Shown here: piece by piece, positions 21,700-33,233 of the stretch | Layout: each line of letters opens with the position of its first letter | How positions within the stretch are numbered: the first letter of the stretch is position 1 | Source: Zygnema cylindricum | Taxonomy: Eukaryota; Streptophyta; Zygnematophyceae; Zygnematales; Zygnemataceae | Direction of reading: 5' to 3' | Length of the DNA: 64,000 bases | Assembly (NCBI GenBank): GCA_037447655.1 | Contig: JBBHKE010003430.1 | Location: forward strand, 1 to 64,000 | Translations under genes and position numbers: made by a program | The notes under the pieces: generated by a model | Seen by the model: only the letters and a program-made list of their open reading frames with translations | Databases searched by the model: none | Told to the model about the DNA's origin: nothing

Positions 21700-23283
21700 A
21701 TGCGGAACTACAATAAAAAGTTGGATTACAATTATATAAACAACAACGATTTTTTTAAATCAAATGAAAATAACGCCACTACCCCATGCAAAATTGTTGA
21801 AATGTACTTCACCTATTTGATGATCTTGTTTTACTTCATAACTCTAAATTTTCATATAGCAAAAGAAATTCAAATCCCAATTGTTTTTCTTTTTTTCTCA
21901 TTATTTGTTTTACTGACCTTTTTTTTGGCATTTAAATTGTAAACTAATATATATTTAAATAATATTTTTTGACAATGACGCTGACCGTTATTTTTGTGAC
22001 ACCAATATTTTAAAAAGATGTAGATTCACACAAAGGTGTCCATTTGGCACAGGTGCCAAACTGTGTTTCTTTAATTAGCTGGTGCAAATGCACTCACATT
22101 TCATGGCCGTGACTCTAAAACCCACCATGGGATTGGAGATTTGCTACCAAAGTGGATGAAGAGATTCTCTTGAACGTAAAATCGACAAAATCATGTTAAT
22201 CAATTGAACATGCAAAAGGGCAATGGAACACAATAAGTTTGGTATGAGAAGACGATTTTTTATTTATTTTATTGGGTAGAATTACATAAGATTTGATAAC
22301 AGTTTTAGACATGAATGGTTGATAAAACAACATAAGCGATAGCGCCAATCGAACTAGACGAAATATATACCAGAAATGGTAAGAAAATACAAACTATGTA
22401 TTGTACAGATAATGGATTTTAAATACATTATTTGCTTAATATTAGGTCACTGTAGGAAAAGATCAAGCCCCAACACAAAATAAAAATGTCATGGTTGAAG
22501 GATGAAAATGATTTCTTGTTGATTAACATTAAATATTAATGAGATATTTATCAAATGAATGTAACTGACGTTCTTTAGGTTTGAGAAATATATCTTGATG
22601 ATACCGACATTTCGGTAAATAATAATACACGATGTACTTGTAATGTTAAACCCCATCGAAGATACATTGATTCAATAACTAATGTAATTGGTAAAAGTTT
22701 GAGCTATTTTTTAGGTTTATAATATGCCTTGAATCATTTGGAATGTAAAAAAAATAGTTATCTGGAGAAAATCTAGTATGATTAACAATAATTTGGGCTT
22801 AATAGTCCAAAACAAAGAATTCATTAACAAAAACCAATAGGCATATCATGGCCTTAGATACATATTACCACAGTGTATGCCATAGGATACGTGTTTATAC
22901 AATTGATGATTGAACATCTTAAAACTTGCTCGATTTATTTTCCTTGATCGTTATTAAAACTATAAAACCTCGCGTGCTCACAAGTATCGATGTCGTTATA
23001 CAACACCTTTTTATGTAATTTTATATTAAACAACGGAGACGAAGACACGCTATACGGTAAATCACTTAATAACATTGCTAATTAGTGCACTAGACAAAAA
23101 TGAAATATTAGACATGCGAAAGTAATGGAAAAAACAACAATATTCAATATATTTTAATTTTATGGGTATAGAGTCAAAAAAGGTAAATTAGTGTTATTAT
23201 CAATAATAAAGATTTGTCATATAGTGCAAACAAATAGGTTATGCTGTTAGGTGTAAGATTCGTAGCAATTGAATAGTGACAAA
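21700..23283. other. AT-rich spacer without recognisable genes
   Basis: No domain, RNA gene or LTR is recognised. Short open frames here have no coding signature. Confidence 0.5.
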
Positions 23284-23885
23284 TGAAACTCTGTGGCCTC
23301 CATTAGGCCACACAGTATGTTGTAATGCTTGCCCCTTCCTTTTTCCCACTTAATAAGTGCCACCCTTGCACAAAAATATTTCGACCACCCTCACCCGTGT
23401 GAGGGTGCGACTCCCTTGAGCCGAACACAAAAAGAATCGTTGAATTTGCTCCCCGGAAGTTATCAATGGTCAAAGATGACCTTTATAGTTACAAGCTCTC
23501 TCAAAGAGAGGTGGCTAAATTTCACAAAGTTCTAGTCTCCATAATCACAGCTACCTACTACTAAGTGTTATACCAATAGAAATATTGTACCGTACGAGAA
23601 GGTACATTGGCCGAGGAACTTCTTGTAGCCATTGTACAACATGGCCTTTCAGGTGACGCGATCGGGAGCCATGGTTTGTGCCACGTGTCATTGCGTGACG
23701 TTATCTCTAAAAGCCGCAAAAATTTCATTCCGGGTTGGCGACTGCGACGACTTCTATCCGATCAAATACATTTACACGGTTTGAATCGCGTCCGTGCGGG
23801 TTGTCAGTTCACATGGGCTTTTTCGTCAATTTGTTCCGTTGAATGAAATAGTCGTCACGGTACTGTTTATTTATTTATCAAACAT
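23284..23885 (-). repeat. Decayed LTR related to family C
   Basis: From TGAAACTCTGTGGCC it follows the C LTR (49425 onward) block by block: cttaataagtgcc, cccttgagccgaacacaaaaagaatc, ggtcaaagatgacctttatagttacaagctctc, the CACGTG box near 23680 and atttacacggttt. Similarity fades near 23885, about two thirds along. No internal coding region adjoins it, so it is a truncated solo LTR. Confidence 0.75.
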
Positions 23886-24077
23886 TGCGTCTACAACGAT
23901 TCTACAATTACTTAATTTATAGGGCGGCATATTGCTTTTGGACTATGTAGGATCAAAGATCAAATCCGGGCGAGTTTTAACCTTTTTTATAAAGTGTCCT
24001 TCATTTCTGTATGCCACCTTCTAACTAAAGAGGCAGCCATGATTTCCTTGGTCATACATGATTTCGTGCTCTCTGAA

Positions 24078-24127
<50 letters not shown>

Positions 24128-25384
24128 GAGTATAATCATCATTCAAGTAAACTATGAATTAGCTTTTCCAACATCAAGTTTTTAATTACCAGTATCGTAA
24201 TCGTTGGATCAAACGTTTTTACAAAGTTTTGACAATTTCGAAAATTTAATATTTTTTTAAATTTTTAACATGTAACTTAAAAGTACATAAAACTTCATTG
24301 TATCTTTTTATGGAGTTTGAATTAATAACGCAAAATAGGATCGAACTACTAAAACTCAACCATACCTTAGGGCACGTGCCCTTTTGCTTGAGTGAGGGTT
24401 ACATTTTCTATCGTTTTGTTATGCCAAAACAAAAAAGTCTTATAGCGTACTAGGAAAAGTAGAAACTGTAAGTACAAATTTGTCATCATGAAACTTACTA
24501 TATGCTTCATTTTGGTTTGACCCACTGATGCATCATGCCAACTCATCTCAAACTCAAATGTGAACTAGCTCAAAAGGTAGTTAGAAGCATAGTGACACTT
24601 GACTAACGAGTAGTAAATTCTCTTTGCATGTTCCACAAAATACCAACATATACGCACAAATGAGAGAACAATTTGTACACAATAATTTTATTTTTTTTGC
24701 CTATTGAAAGTGTTTATATAAAAAATATTTTTGGGGTGTCAAACTTTCATTTTAGTTCGTGGGTGCAAAAGTTTACGTTTTCGTCTATTAAGTTCACAGT
24801 TGAAAATCCGATGTCGCTGACTTCACAATGTTTTGGCATGATTCGTATGGTTTTGTGATATGTGTTGATATCGCATTAACTTTGTTTGGTTTTATGTACT
24901 TTTTTTATTCTCAAGGCACGATGAATAGTTTGGACTATGTATGATTGGAGTTTATTCTCGTACAAATTTTTTTTTTTTCATGTTTGGTTTTGAAAAAAAA
25001 AGTGTTTTCCCATAAATTTTTGCATGCCTTTTTTGATTGAAGTTATTTCACTACATCGGAGAAACTATGTGAGTGTTGTAAAGCAATTGGAGAATTCATC
25101 CTTTTATTAGTTTTGGATGATCCTATTTAGAAAAATGGATCATTGGACTAGAGAGGAGTGAAAAGTGTAAAGAGGGAAGAAGTTTGCCTTGTAAAAAAAA
25201 GGATCCGACCATTATATCAAATTCCCTTTCGACCGATTGTTTATATTATTTGTGCGCTTCAACTATGGTGATTTAATCATCGATCCTTTCATCGTTGCCT
25301 CTCCCCTTCCCTCTCCAACTAGTGTACCTCTACCCACTCCCTCTTTCAAAATTTGAACACAACTACTTTGGTATTAAATGAATG
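23886..25384. other. Spacer with microsatellite, no gene
   Basis: The only structured feature is the (CT)n tract; poly-T runs and AT-rich DNA make up the rest. Confidence 0.5.
24081..24126. repeat. (CT)23 microsatellite
   Basis: Uninterrupted ct dinucleotides span 46 bp. Confidence 0.95.
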
Positions 25385-25655
25385 TCGAATGCCTGATTAA
25401 CGTGAGGGAAGGGCCCACAGCCCCGAGTCGTTGGCATTAGAGTCCTGCAAATAACCCCCGAATGCGAATGCTTCCCAAAATGATGATCATGCCCATTGCT
25501 GCCCACATCCCTCCCATAGATATGCATGCGAAATAGGAGAGATGCTTGGTCAGGGAAAATGGAAGAGGGCAGGGGGGAGGCAGAGGGCAGGGAAGTTTAT
25601 CCGGTAGGGGAAGGTTTGGGTATCGTAATCGAGATGATCCCAATTTGTTGTTCTA
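25385..25655 (-). repeat. G repeat alpha, copy 1
   Basis: About 260 bp are repeated in direct orientation at 26781-27045. The shared core includes attaacgtgagggaagggcc, aaaatgatgatcatgcccact and gcatgcgaaataggagagatg. It directly adjoins the U5 end of the G 3' LTR region, as if a second LTR start followed. Confidence 0.75.
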
Positions 25656-26780
25656 TTATGGAAGTCTATCATTTGTTTTCAAACCCACGTTCATCTAGGG
25701 TTTTAGCTTACTCTAGAGAAGTAACTCCAAAGCAAAGAGAACACCAGCTGAAGACACGAATGCACTACCACGTAGATATATATACAAATAAATATGATTG
25801 GCTTTCCAGATTTAACAATATCACCTTGCCCCAGAAAAAAAAAGAATAAAAGATAAAAAATGTGAAACATAGCGAAGCGAGCTCAACATACCCCAGCAAT
25901 CAACGATGAAAATTAGAAAAAGGCGACCCCTCTTTGATAGTATTGCCAAAAAGGTATGGTACTCCTGCAACCTTCGGTGTTCGCAGCCCGGAACCGACCA
26001 GACTCTTCTCAGTTCCAAACAGTAAAAAGTCCAAAATCACCCAAAAAGAAAGATAGTGCCAACCACCCGCCCGGACTGTGATTTCCACAAAAGACACATC
26101 CAAAACCAAGATGGCAATAGAGTCAAAATAACACAAAGATTCTCCAAAACAAGGTTTGTTGGAATTTTTGAGGGTTTTCACAGGAGACAGTACTGAAAAG
26201 CAACCTGTCTCCTTCGACCCCAAGTGCCTTATACAACAAAGTTTGTTAAATTGCAGGTCCAAAAGTCAAAACACAAGACACAATAATCCTTACTACATTC
26301 GGGGCAAAAGGTTCTACTCGGACTGCGGCTAGATCCGCGGCCGGAAGTAATTATTTGGTCCACTATTATGAGACAAAGTCCTAAAAATGACACTAACTTG
26401 CCAGACTTTGACCTAACGTAATTAATGGACAAAAAGTCAACTGAGACTAAACTAAATCCCTACTGACGGCTACTAGCATAATCTAAATGCAAATCCGGAA
26501 AGTTACGGGGCAATCGAAAATGTACCCCCCACGGGGGCTGGTGGGAAATGGTTCTCTATAAGGGGATTGCAATCTTTGAGACTGTAGAACTTTGTCATTT
26601 GACCTGCGTTAGACGCTAAATAAAGTGCATTCCGTTCAGTTTAGGAAATAGAAGGATCTCGTCTGGCTTCGTGCACTCACTCCTCTGTACTTTGAAGACT
26701 GTACAGGGTAAAAAGGGCCCGGAAATCCTTAGAGATATAAAGGTATGCATCAAAAGCACATGAGCTTGACAATTGTGAAG
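25656..26780 (-). repeat. G 3' LTR region (beta and unique part)
   Basis: 25656-26225 matches 48010-48416 followed by 58970-59121 when the B insertion is removed: gaagtaactccaaagcaaag, gaaacatagcgaagcgagctc and ttggaatttttgagggtttt. 26226-26780 has no second copy in this window because the right-hand LTR is truncated. Exact TG/CA ends were not found. Confidence 0.65.
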
Positions 26781-27045
26781 CATGCCTAATTAACGTGAGG
26801 GAAGGGCCCACAGCCGCGAGTCGTTGGAAAATAACCCCCAAATGCGAATGCTTCCCAAAATGATGATCATGCCCACTGCTACCCACATCCCTCCCATAGA
26901 TATGCATGCGAAATAGGAGAGATGCTTGGTCAGGGAAAAGGGAAGAGGGCAAAAGGGAGGCGAAAGTTACCCCTCCCCTTGGCAGGGGGAAGGGATTTGG
27001 GTCTCGGATAACGGGCTGATATCCTAATTTCCCCCCTTTTAGTCA
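26781..27045 (-). repeat. G repeat alpha, copy 2
   Basis: This is a direct repeat of 25385-25655. A purine-rich tract (minus strand taaaaggggggaaat, 27031-27045) at its right edge could be the G polypurine tract, which would make alpha the start of U3. Confidence 0.65.
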
Positions 27046-27359
27046 ACCGTTACTAAGATATAAAACGATTACCCGCTCCATTCGCAGTTCCCAAAAAAAC
27101 CAGATGCTGGAGGGTAAAGGGGGTGGCTCTCAAGATGAGGGGAGACAGGCTGAATGCCAACACTAACCACATTGATTGCAGACCAATATATCGTGCAACT
27201 GGGAGGACTAATTGCAAGATGATGAACAAAAAAGAGGATCGGCAAAGTAAGTTAGGAGGAATGTGGGTTCATCTTCCTTTCCCTGAAAATGGCAAAGGGC
27301 CGAATTGATTTGATTCTCTTTAATTCGTCGACCATCCTTTCCCTCGATTGTAAAAACCC
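27046..27359. other. Segment between G integrase and LTR
   Basis: No domain is recognised; expected 3' untranslated part of G. Confidence 0.45.
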
Positions 27360-28423
27360 CCATTGTTAGAAACCTCAACCACTTTTAAAATTAGTCTCCC
27401 GGCAGAAATATCCAGCGTGTCCTTCTTTTGTTGCATCCAATATACAAAGCCCCCCTGCATAAATCGTCGCTTTCGGCGCTCCAGCGTTGAGAATACCACA
27501 ATTAATCTGGGTGTTGAGCTGCTTGTAAATTGCCCATGGGGAGAGGCATCTCTCGGTGGAATATCTTGGCCCTGTCCGCGATTAGTTTTTCGACTGTCCC
27601 TTTGTCATCCTTCTCCGCGAGGACCAACGCTTGGGCCGATGCGGCTCCAGGCAAGATGGGATGGCGTCGAAATAGTATGAAATAAGGGCTATAGGTGTGG
27701 AGAGAAGCCTGCCGACAGAATGTGTAACCCATAGCAATTCCAAGGCACTTTTTTGCCCCACTCCCCTAAATCTTCTTCAACTACATATTTTCGTAGTGAC
27801 CGCTTCACTGTCTGTACGCACCTTTCGGCCAAACCGTCAGCTTGAGGGTGGTCACGGCTGGTCAGCCGATGGTCGACTAGGCATTTTTCCAAGAGGTTGG
27901 AAAATTCTCCGGCAAATTCGGAGCCTTGGTCGGTTAGAACTTCCGCGGGCGCCTCGAATTGGCTAAAAACCCTTTGCAAAAGGCATCTGCAATTGCCTTG
28001 GACTCCTTCTGGGGGAACACCACCAACTCAATCCACTTGGAAAAATGTTATATTATGACCAACACGAAACGGTTCCCTCGCCTGCTAGTCGGAAGAGGAT
28101 CTAAAAGATTCAATAACCACCGATAAAACATCCCCCGGATAGGAAGCGAATGAAGCTAAGTCTTGCCCTTTTTGTCAAAAGTTGCCTTAACTCGACCGCA
28201 TGAGGAGCAAGACTGCACAATTTGGTTGACTTGGGTCCGCAAACCATGCCACTAATAGGAGCCTGTAACCAGGGAAGTGGTCCGCTTTTGCCCAAAATGT
28301 CCACATTGCCAATGGAGATTGGAAATCAGAGTTTCTCAGTCATAGGGGGGAGGAACCACTTTCCTCGTGCCATCTGACTATTTTCAAAGGAGAACGTCTC
28401 AGTCCTAATCATATGCAGCCATC
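27360..28423 (-). pseudogene. G integrase, Ty3 type
   Basis: On the minus strand the H2C2 zinc domain is readable (GHFGQKRTTSLVTGSYWW, then CSSCGRVKA; about 28320-28190). The core follows: RWLLNLLDPLP, where the first catalytic Asp is probably changed to Asn, GNRFVLVI and HFSKWIEL. A frame change near 27980 leads to LTDQGSEFAGEF with the second Asp (about 27934) and HPQADGLAERCVQTVKRSL with the catalytic Glu (about 27850). C-terminal pieces (LVLAEKDDKGTVEKL, then YWMQQKKGH) continue to about 27380. Frameshifts and stops mark it as dead. A1 starts at 28424. Confidence 0.85.
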
Positions 28424-29170
28424 TGAAACTGTGAGACCTCCATAAGTCCTCAGAGTGGAAAGCTTCCAAGAAGCCTCTAGGATAACCCTGACCCCTTTGT
28501 GTTTCAGCAAAAACAAGTGCCTCCCTAGCAGACAATAACTCTGACCAACTTCACCCTTGTGAAGGGAAGACTCCCTTGAGTCGATAGCAAAAAGAATCTC
28601 TGAATTTGCTCCCCTGAGCAGTAAGTTATTGAGAGTCAAAGTTGACCTTTCGTACAAAAGCCCTCTGGGAGAGAGGGTCCTATCTCCTAATTTTTCTAAG
28701 TCTTATCTCTCTCATAGACTCTATCTACTGATGTACGGAGCCTATCAGATTACAGTTCCGTACACAAAAGTACAGCTGCCGATGTACTTTCTGTTCGGAC
28801 ACTGTACGACAGGGCCTAAATGTCGACACGTGGTATGTTCGGATTCGCTCCCTTAATCATCGGAGATGCCGCGATCCAATGTCATTCCGCCACGTGTCAT
28901 CCGATGTGGCGATGACCACAAAGCGCCGAAATCGTCTTCCGCGATCTCGGCGTTAATTCCGGCCGTCCGATTAAATTCACATTTAATCGTAGCCGTAATA
29001 AATACATGCGAGGTATTCATTTTATTAAAGAAATAAATGCGCGGTATTGGTTTCTTATCCGTACCGTAATCCGTACTTTTACATTACTAGATTTACGTAT
29101 CCCGTAAATAATTATAGTTAAATGAATTATCCTACCTGATAATGTTTAATTAAATATCAAACCATATAGT

Positions 29171-30432
29171 AGTTGTCCATAGCTTATTTCAGCGATGGAT
29201 TACTCACGGAAACACCCACAGACTACCTCAAAAAAAGTTGTGTTTCAGACGTCACAGATTACTCCACAATAAACAAAATGATCACAAACTGCACCAATAT
29301 GCAGTATATCATATACACTGTAAACTCCCAAAGTTACAGCCAAATCCACCAAGGCATCTAGAAGATATAAGCTCCAGAGTTTCCCAAATGTAGCTGACAG
29401 CTTCACAAACTAGCCACTTAGACTGTTCACAAAATCTTACAGAGATACTGGAATACAATGAAACTTCACACACATATAGATTCTATATCATAGAATAACT
29501 CCACAAAGTTTCACATGAAAGCACTTATCAGAGTGATCACACCAACACGTCAAAGATGCAGAAAACAGTCTGCCATAGCTTTGATTAACTTGACTGCGAT
29601 GCATAAAATAATCTAAGTCCTGCAAGTTATACTCAGAGTACGGAGGCATACCAGCCGTACTGTATCTACTCTAATAACCTAACTAGTCAAAAGGACAAAC
29701 CTTTGTTGTACATAATATTTACACCGTACTCTTCGTATGTCAGAAACTAAGCTACCACTAAGCAACCACTCAGCTACCACTATCGTTAAATCATCATTAC
29801 TAAAATTCTATCCTATGTATATTATCCGTAGCTACGCTAGTTGCGCTGGCTGCGCTTTCCGTACGGATCATAAAAATAGCCGCAACTGCGTTGACTTAAC
29901 TGCGTCGCAGCTGCTCCGTATCGGCGGCGCCTATTTCAACATTCCGTTTATTTTACATCGGATCACTTCGCGATCCGCCGTCCATTTGTCATTGCTTGTT
30001 CCCACCACTCAATGAGTATTTTACGTAACTTTAATTATCAATCCGTTCGCTCCCCCAATCCGTGAATCTATTCAAACCTCCATATTAAATCTAATTAGCA
30101 GTTACGCACGAAACTGACTTTTCAAAAAAACACTCCCCCGAAAATTTAGTTTCGTGCATCCTGAAAAATATACAACGTGTAATGCTATGTTGCTACGCTG
30201 CGCTAGTTTGACATCACAGCGCAGTATGAATACAAAGTGCAGCGTGTACTGCTATGCTGCTACGCTGCGCTAGTTTGACATCGCAGCGCAGTATGAATAC
30301 AAAGTGCAGCGTGTACTGCTCTGCTGCTACGCTGCGCTAGTTCGACACCGCAGCTCTAGCAGCTGCTCCTTTCACCCTTAACTTCCTCCTCATAGCCTCA
30401 TCTATTGAGAACTAAAGCTTTCAATTTCAACA
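29171..30432 (-). repeat. T': solo LTR of family T (1262 bp)
   Basis: A single long-form T LTR flanked by perfect atagt duplications (29166-29170, 30433-30437). The first base is changed (AG instead of TG); it ends TTTCAACA. It contains the internal GGGGGAG tract and the 67-bp repeats. A solo LTR arises by recombination between the two LTRs of one insertion. Confidence 0.88.
30171..30353. repeat. 67-bp tandem repeat in T'
   Basis: Units are 30171-30237, 30238-30304 and 30305-30353, the same unit and phase as at 13368-13550. Confidence 0.85.
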
Positions 30433-30745
30433 ATAGTAGGTAACACTAGTTCTACACTTAATGGCTAAGGCTACCGGCTACCGGCTGTCTGCCGTCCGGT
30501 GGGTAGCAGGATCAAATCCTGTGGCCGGCACTTACCTTTTAGTAAATAAACCCCTAATTAATATATATTTCCCGTAAACCTCTGGATAGCCTAATAAGCC
30601 ATGGCTCTAGCTCCCTCTCCAATTTCTAAGTGACTGCGACAAGTTTGAGAGTTGGAGAGAGAAGTTAGAGGTAGACTGCCTCGTCTTCTTTCTATATTTC
30701 TATTTAGACGTATAAAATACTTTTAATGGACCATTAATTTCTACA

Positions 30746-30764
30746 CTCCCCTTATTTTCTAGTC
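30746..30764 (-). other. A1 polypurine tract
   Basis: On the minus strand gaaaataaggggag precedes the LTR start TGTAGAAATT. The same tract occurs in A2 and B. Confidence 0.75.
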
Positions 30765-32161
30765 AATCTTTAATTTCAAACCACACTTCTCCCTGCACAA
30801 AATTAGCTTACAGGAAGGCACAGGTTTGGTCATCATATCTGCTACCATCTCACCATTTGGTCGGTACTCTTAGCTGATTATTTTGTTTTCTACTTTCTCT
30901 CTAACAAAGCTGAGTCTGATGTCCATGTGTTTGGCTTTAAAATGATGTTTAGGATTGGTTGAAAAAGTGATTGTTGCCTGATTATCACAAAAAAAATTCT
31001 GCACACCACTCTTAAGGTGACCAAGCTCACCTAGCAAAGACTTGACCCACATCAATTCTTTTACAGCAGAGCAAGTGGCCATATATTTAGCCTCCATGGT
31101 GGATTGAGCAATAATTTTTTGTTGTTTGCTACTCCAACAGCAAGCCCCATCACCCACATATAATACATATCCAGAAGTACCTCTCCTCATCGGAGCATCA
31201 CCATAACTGGCATCACTCCAAGTAGTGATGTCAGTATTCTCCCCACCCAAATGAAACCATAGATCCCTAGTTCCTTTCAAATATCTAAGGACTCTCTTAG
31301 CTGCCTCCCAATCCCTCTTAGTGGGAGCATTTAGACTTCTACTCAGCACTCCTACAGCTGCAGCTAAATCGGACCGGGTACAATTCATAAAATAGATTAG
31401 ACTTCCCACTACTTGCCTGTAACGAATAGTGTGCATGAACTTCTGTTCTTCAAGAGATAATTCCTCGTCTAAGACTATGACTCCTTCTTCCTCACTCCCC
31501 TCACTTCCCTTATTCAACTCCATTGGAGTTGCACAACTATTAGCTTTATCCATTTGAAATTTTTCATGCATGTTCTCTATTGCTTCCTTTTGAGTCAATC
31601 TTATAATTTTTCTTTTTCGGTCTCTCTCTACTTGAATTCCCAAAATATATTTTGCTTCCCCCATATCGTCCATTTCAAATCTCCCCTTAAGATCCATTTT
31701 CAGTTTATTAATTTTTTCCATTGATTTACTTAAAACAAGCAAATCATCAACGTAAATTGCAATAAATATAAAACCTTCCTCATCTTCAAAAACAAATATT
31801 GAGTGATCTGAGCTGATCCTAATATATCCCAGACCGGTAAGAAACTCATCAAGCTTTTTATTGAACTGTCGAGGCGCCTGTTTCAAACCATAAAGAGATT
31901 TAATCAGCTCGCATACCTTACTCTTCTTTCCTTCCTCCACAAACCCTTCGGGTTGTCACATCAAGATCTCCTCTTCCAATTCTCCATGCAAAAAGGCTGT
32001 CTTGATGTCCATCTGGTGCACTTCCATGTCTTCCGCTGTTGCCAGGCTGAGAAGTATGCGGACGGAGGGAAATCTAACCACCGGGGCAAAGGTTTCCTCG
32101 TAGTCAATTCCCTCTTTTTGTGTAAATCCCTTAGCCACTAATCGGGCCTTGTAGCGCTCGA
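30765..32161 (-). pseudogene. A1 RT (C-terminal part) and RNase H
   Basis: From 32161 leftward: [28 protein letters not shown] and [15 protein letters not shown] stop lies near 31957, then comes a 356-residue open frame (31940-30870) with GLKQAPRQ, YVDDLLVLSKS, RYRQVVGSLIYFMNCTRSD and RNase H TTWSDASYGDAP. The RNase H acidic motif reads MEAKYMAT where A2 and C have MEAEYMA, a likely catalytic loss. A stop after ENKIIS (30870) truncates the tail, which continues to about 30765. A2 interrupts RT at 32161. Confidence 0.88.
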
Positions 32162-32165
32162 TTGT
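32161..32165. other. A2 target-site duplication, left copy
   Basis: attgt on the left and cttgt at 38616-38620 differ by one base. Without A2 the A1 frame reads gctcgattgtgttatct, as in the uninterrupted A2 sequence near 34630. Confidence 0.8.
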
Positions 32166-33214
32166 TGAAACTCTAAGACCTCCATAAGTCCTCAGAGTGG
32201 ACAGCTTCCAAGAAGCCTCTAGGATAATCCTGACCCCTTTGTGTTTAAGCAAAAATAACTGCCACCCTGGCAGACAAAAACTTTGACCAACTTCACCCTT
32301 GTGAAGATAAGACTCCCTTGAGTCGATAGCAAAAAGAATCTCTGAATTTGCTCCCCTGAGCAGTAAGTTATGGAGGGTCAAAGTTGACCTTTTGTACACA
32401 AGCTCTCTGGGAGAGGGGGTCCTATCTTCTAATTTTTCTAAGTCCTATCTCTCTCACAGACTCTATCTACTGATGTACGGAACCAATCAGAATTGAGTTC
32501 CGTACGTAAAAGTACAGCTGCCGGTGTACTTTATAAACGGACATTGTACGACATGGCCAAAATGTCGACACATGTCAAATCCGGATTCGGTGCCATAATC
32601 TCCGGAGATTCCACAATCCAACGGAATTTGGCCACGCGTCATCCGATGTGGCGATGGCCACAAACCGCCAAAATCTTCCTCCGGGATCTCGGCGCTAATC
32701 CCGGCCGTCCGATTAAATTCGGCTTTAATCGTAGCCGTAATAAATACATGCGCGGTATTTGTTTCTTTTACGAAACATATGCGCGGTACTGATTTTTGTC
32801 CGTACCGTAAGTCGTACATTATATATTACTGGATCTATGTATCCCGTAATTCATTTCAGTTAAATGGTTTATCGCTTGTATACATATGTAAATAATTATC
32901 AAACTATATGCTATGTAACACTACCGCTAGATTAAACGGCTAAGGCTACCGGCTATTTCGTGTTTGCCGGCCGGCAGGTACAAGGATCAAATCCTGCCGC
33001 CGGCACATACATTTTAATTAAATAAATAAACCCTAATATAAAATTCCCGTAAACCTCAGGATAGCCAAGGTAGCCATGGCTCTAGCTTCCTCTCCAATTT
33101 CTCACTGACTGCGACAAGTTTGAGAGTTGGAGAGAGAAGTTAGAGATAGAATGCCTCGACTTCTATATTTCTTTTCAGACCTAGAAAATACTAATAAAAC
33201 CATTAGTTTCTACA
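32166..33214 (-). repeat. A2 3' LTR
   Basis: 1049 bp, plus-strand TGAAACTCTAAGACC ... TTTCTACA, equal in length to 37567-38615. It contains a strong hairpin at 32965-33005. Confidence 0.92.
32965..33005. other. GC-rich hairpin / tRNA T-arm-like motif in A LTR
   Basis: TGCCGGC pairs with GCCGGCA and GGCAGG with CCTGCC around a loop containing aaggatcaaat, giving a 13-bp stem with one bulge. The loop part GGATCAAATCC resembles a pol III B box. Homologous motifs occur in A1, B and C LTRs. Confidence 0.6.
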
Positions 33215-33233
33215 CTCCCCTTATTTTCTAGTC
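33215..33233 (-). other. A2 polypurine tract
   Basis: On the minus strand gactagaaaataaggggag lies directly before the 3' LTR start. Confidence 0.8.

Larger units (their letters stand above)
28424..30745 (-). repeat. A1 3' LTR, interrupted by T'
   Basis: 28424-29170 and 30438-30745 together match the 1049-bp A2 LTR: TGAAACTGTGAGACCTCC ... TTTCTACA. The solo T LTR sits between them. Confidence 0.88.

Noticed and set aside
9385-21704. Target-site duplication of Y
   Set aside because: atatg and atgcg share too little to claim a duplication.
24081-24126. (CT)23 as a GAGA-type promoter element
   Set aside because: No gene lies within reach on either strand; it is treated as a microsatellite.
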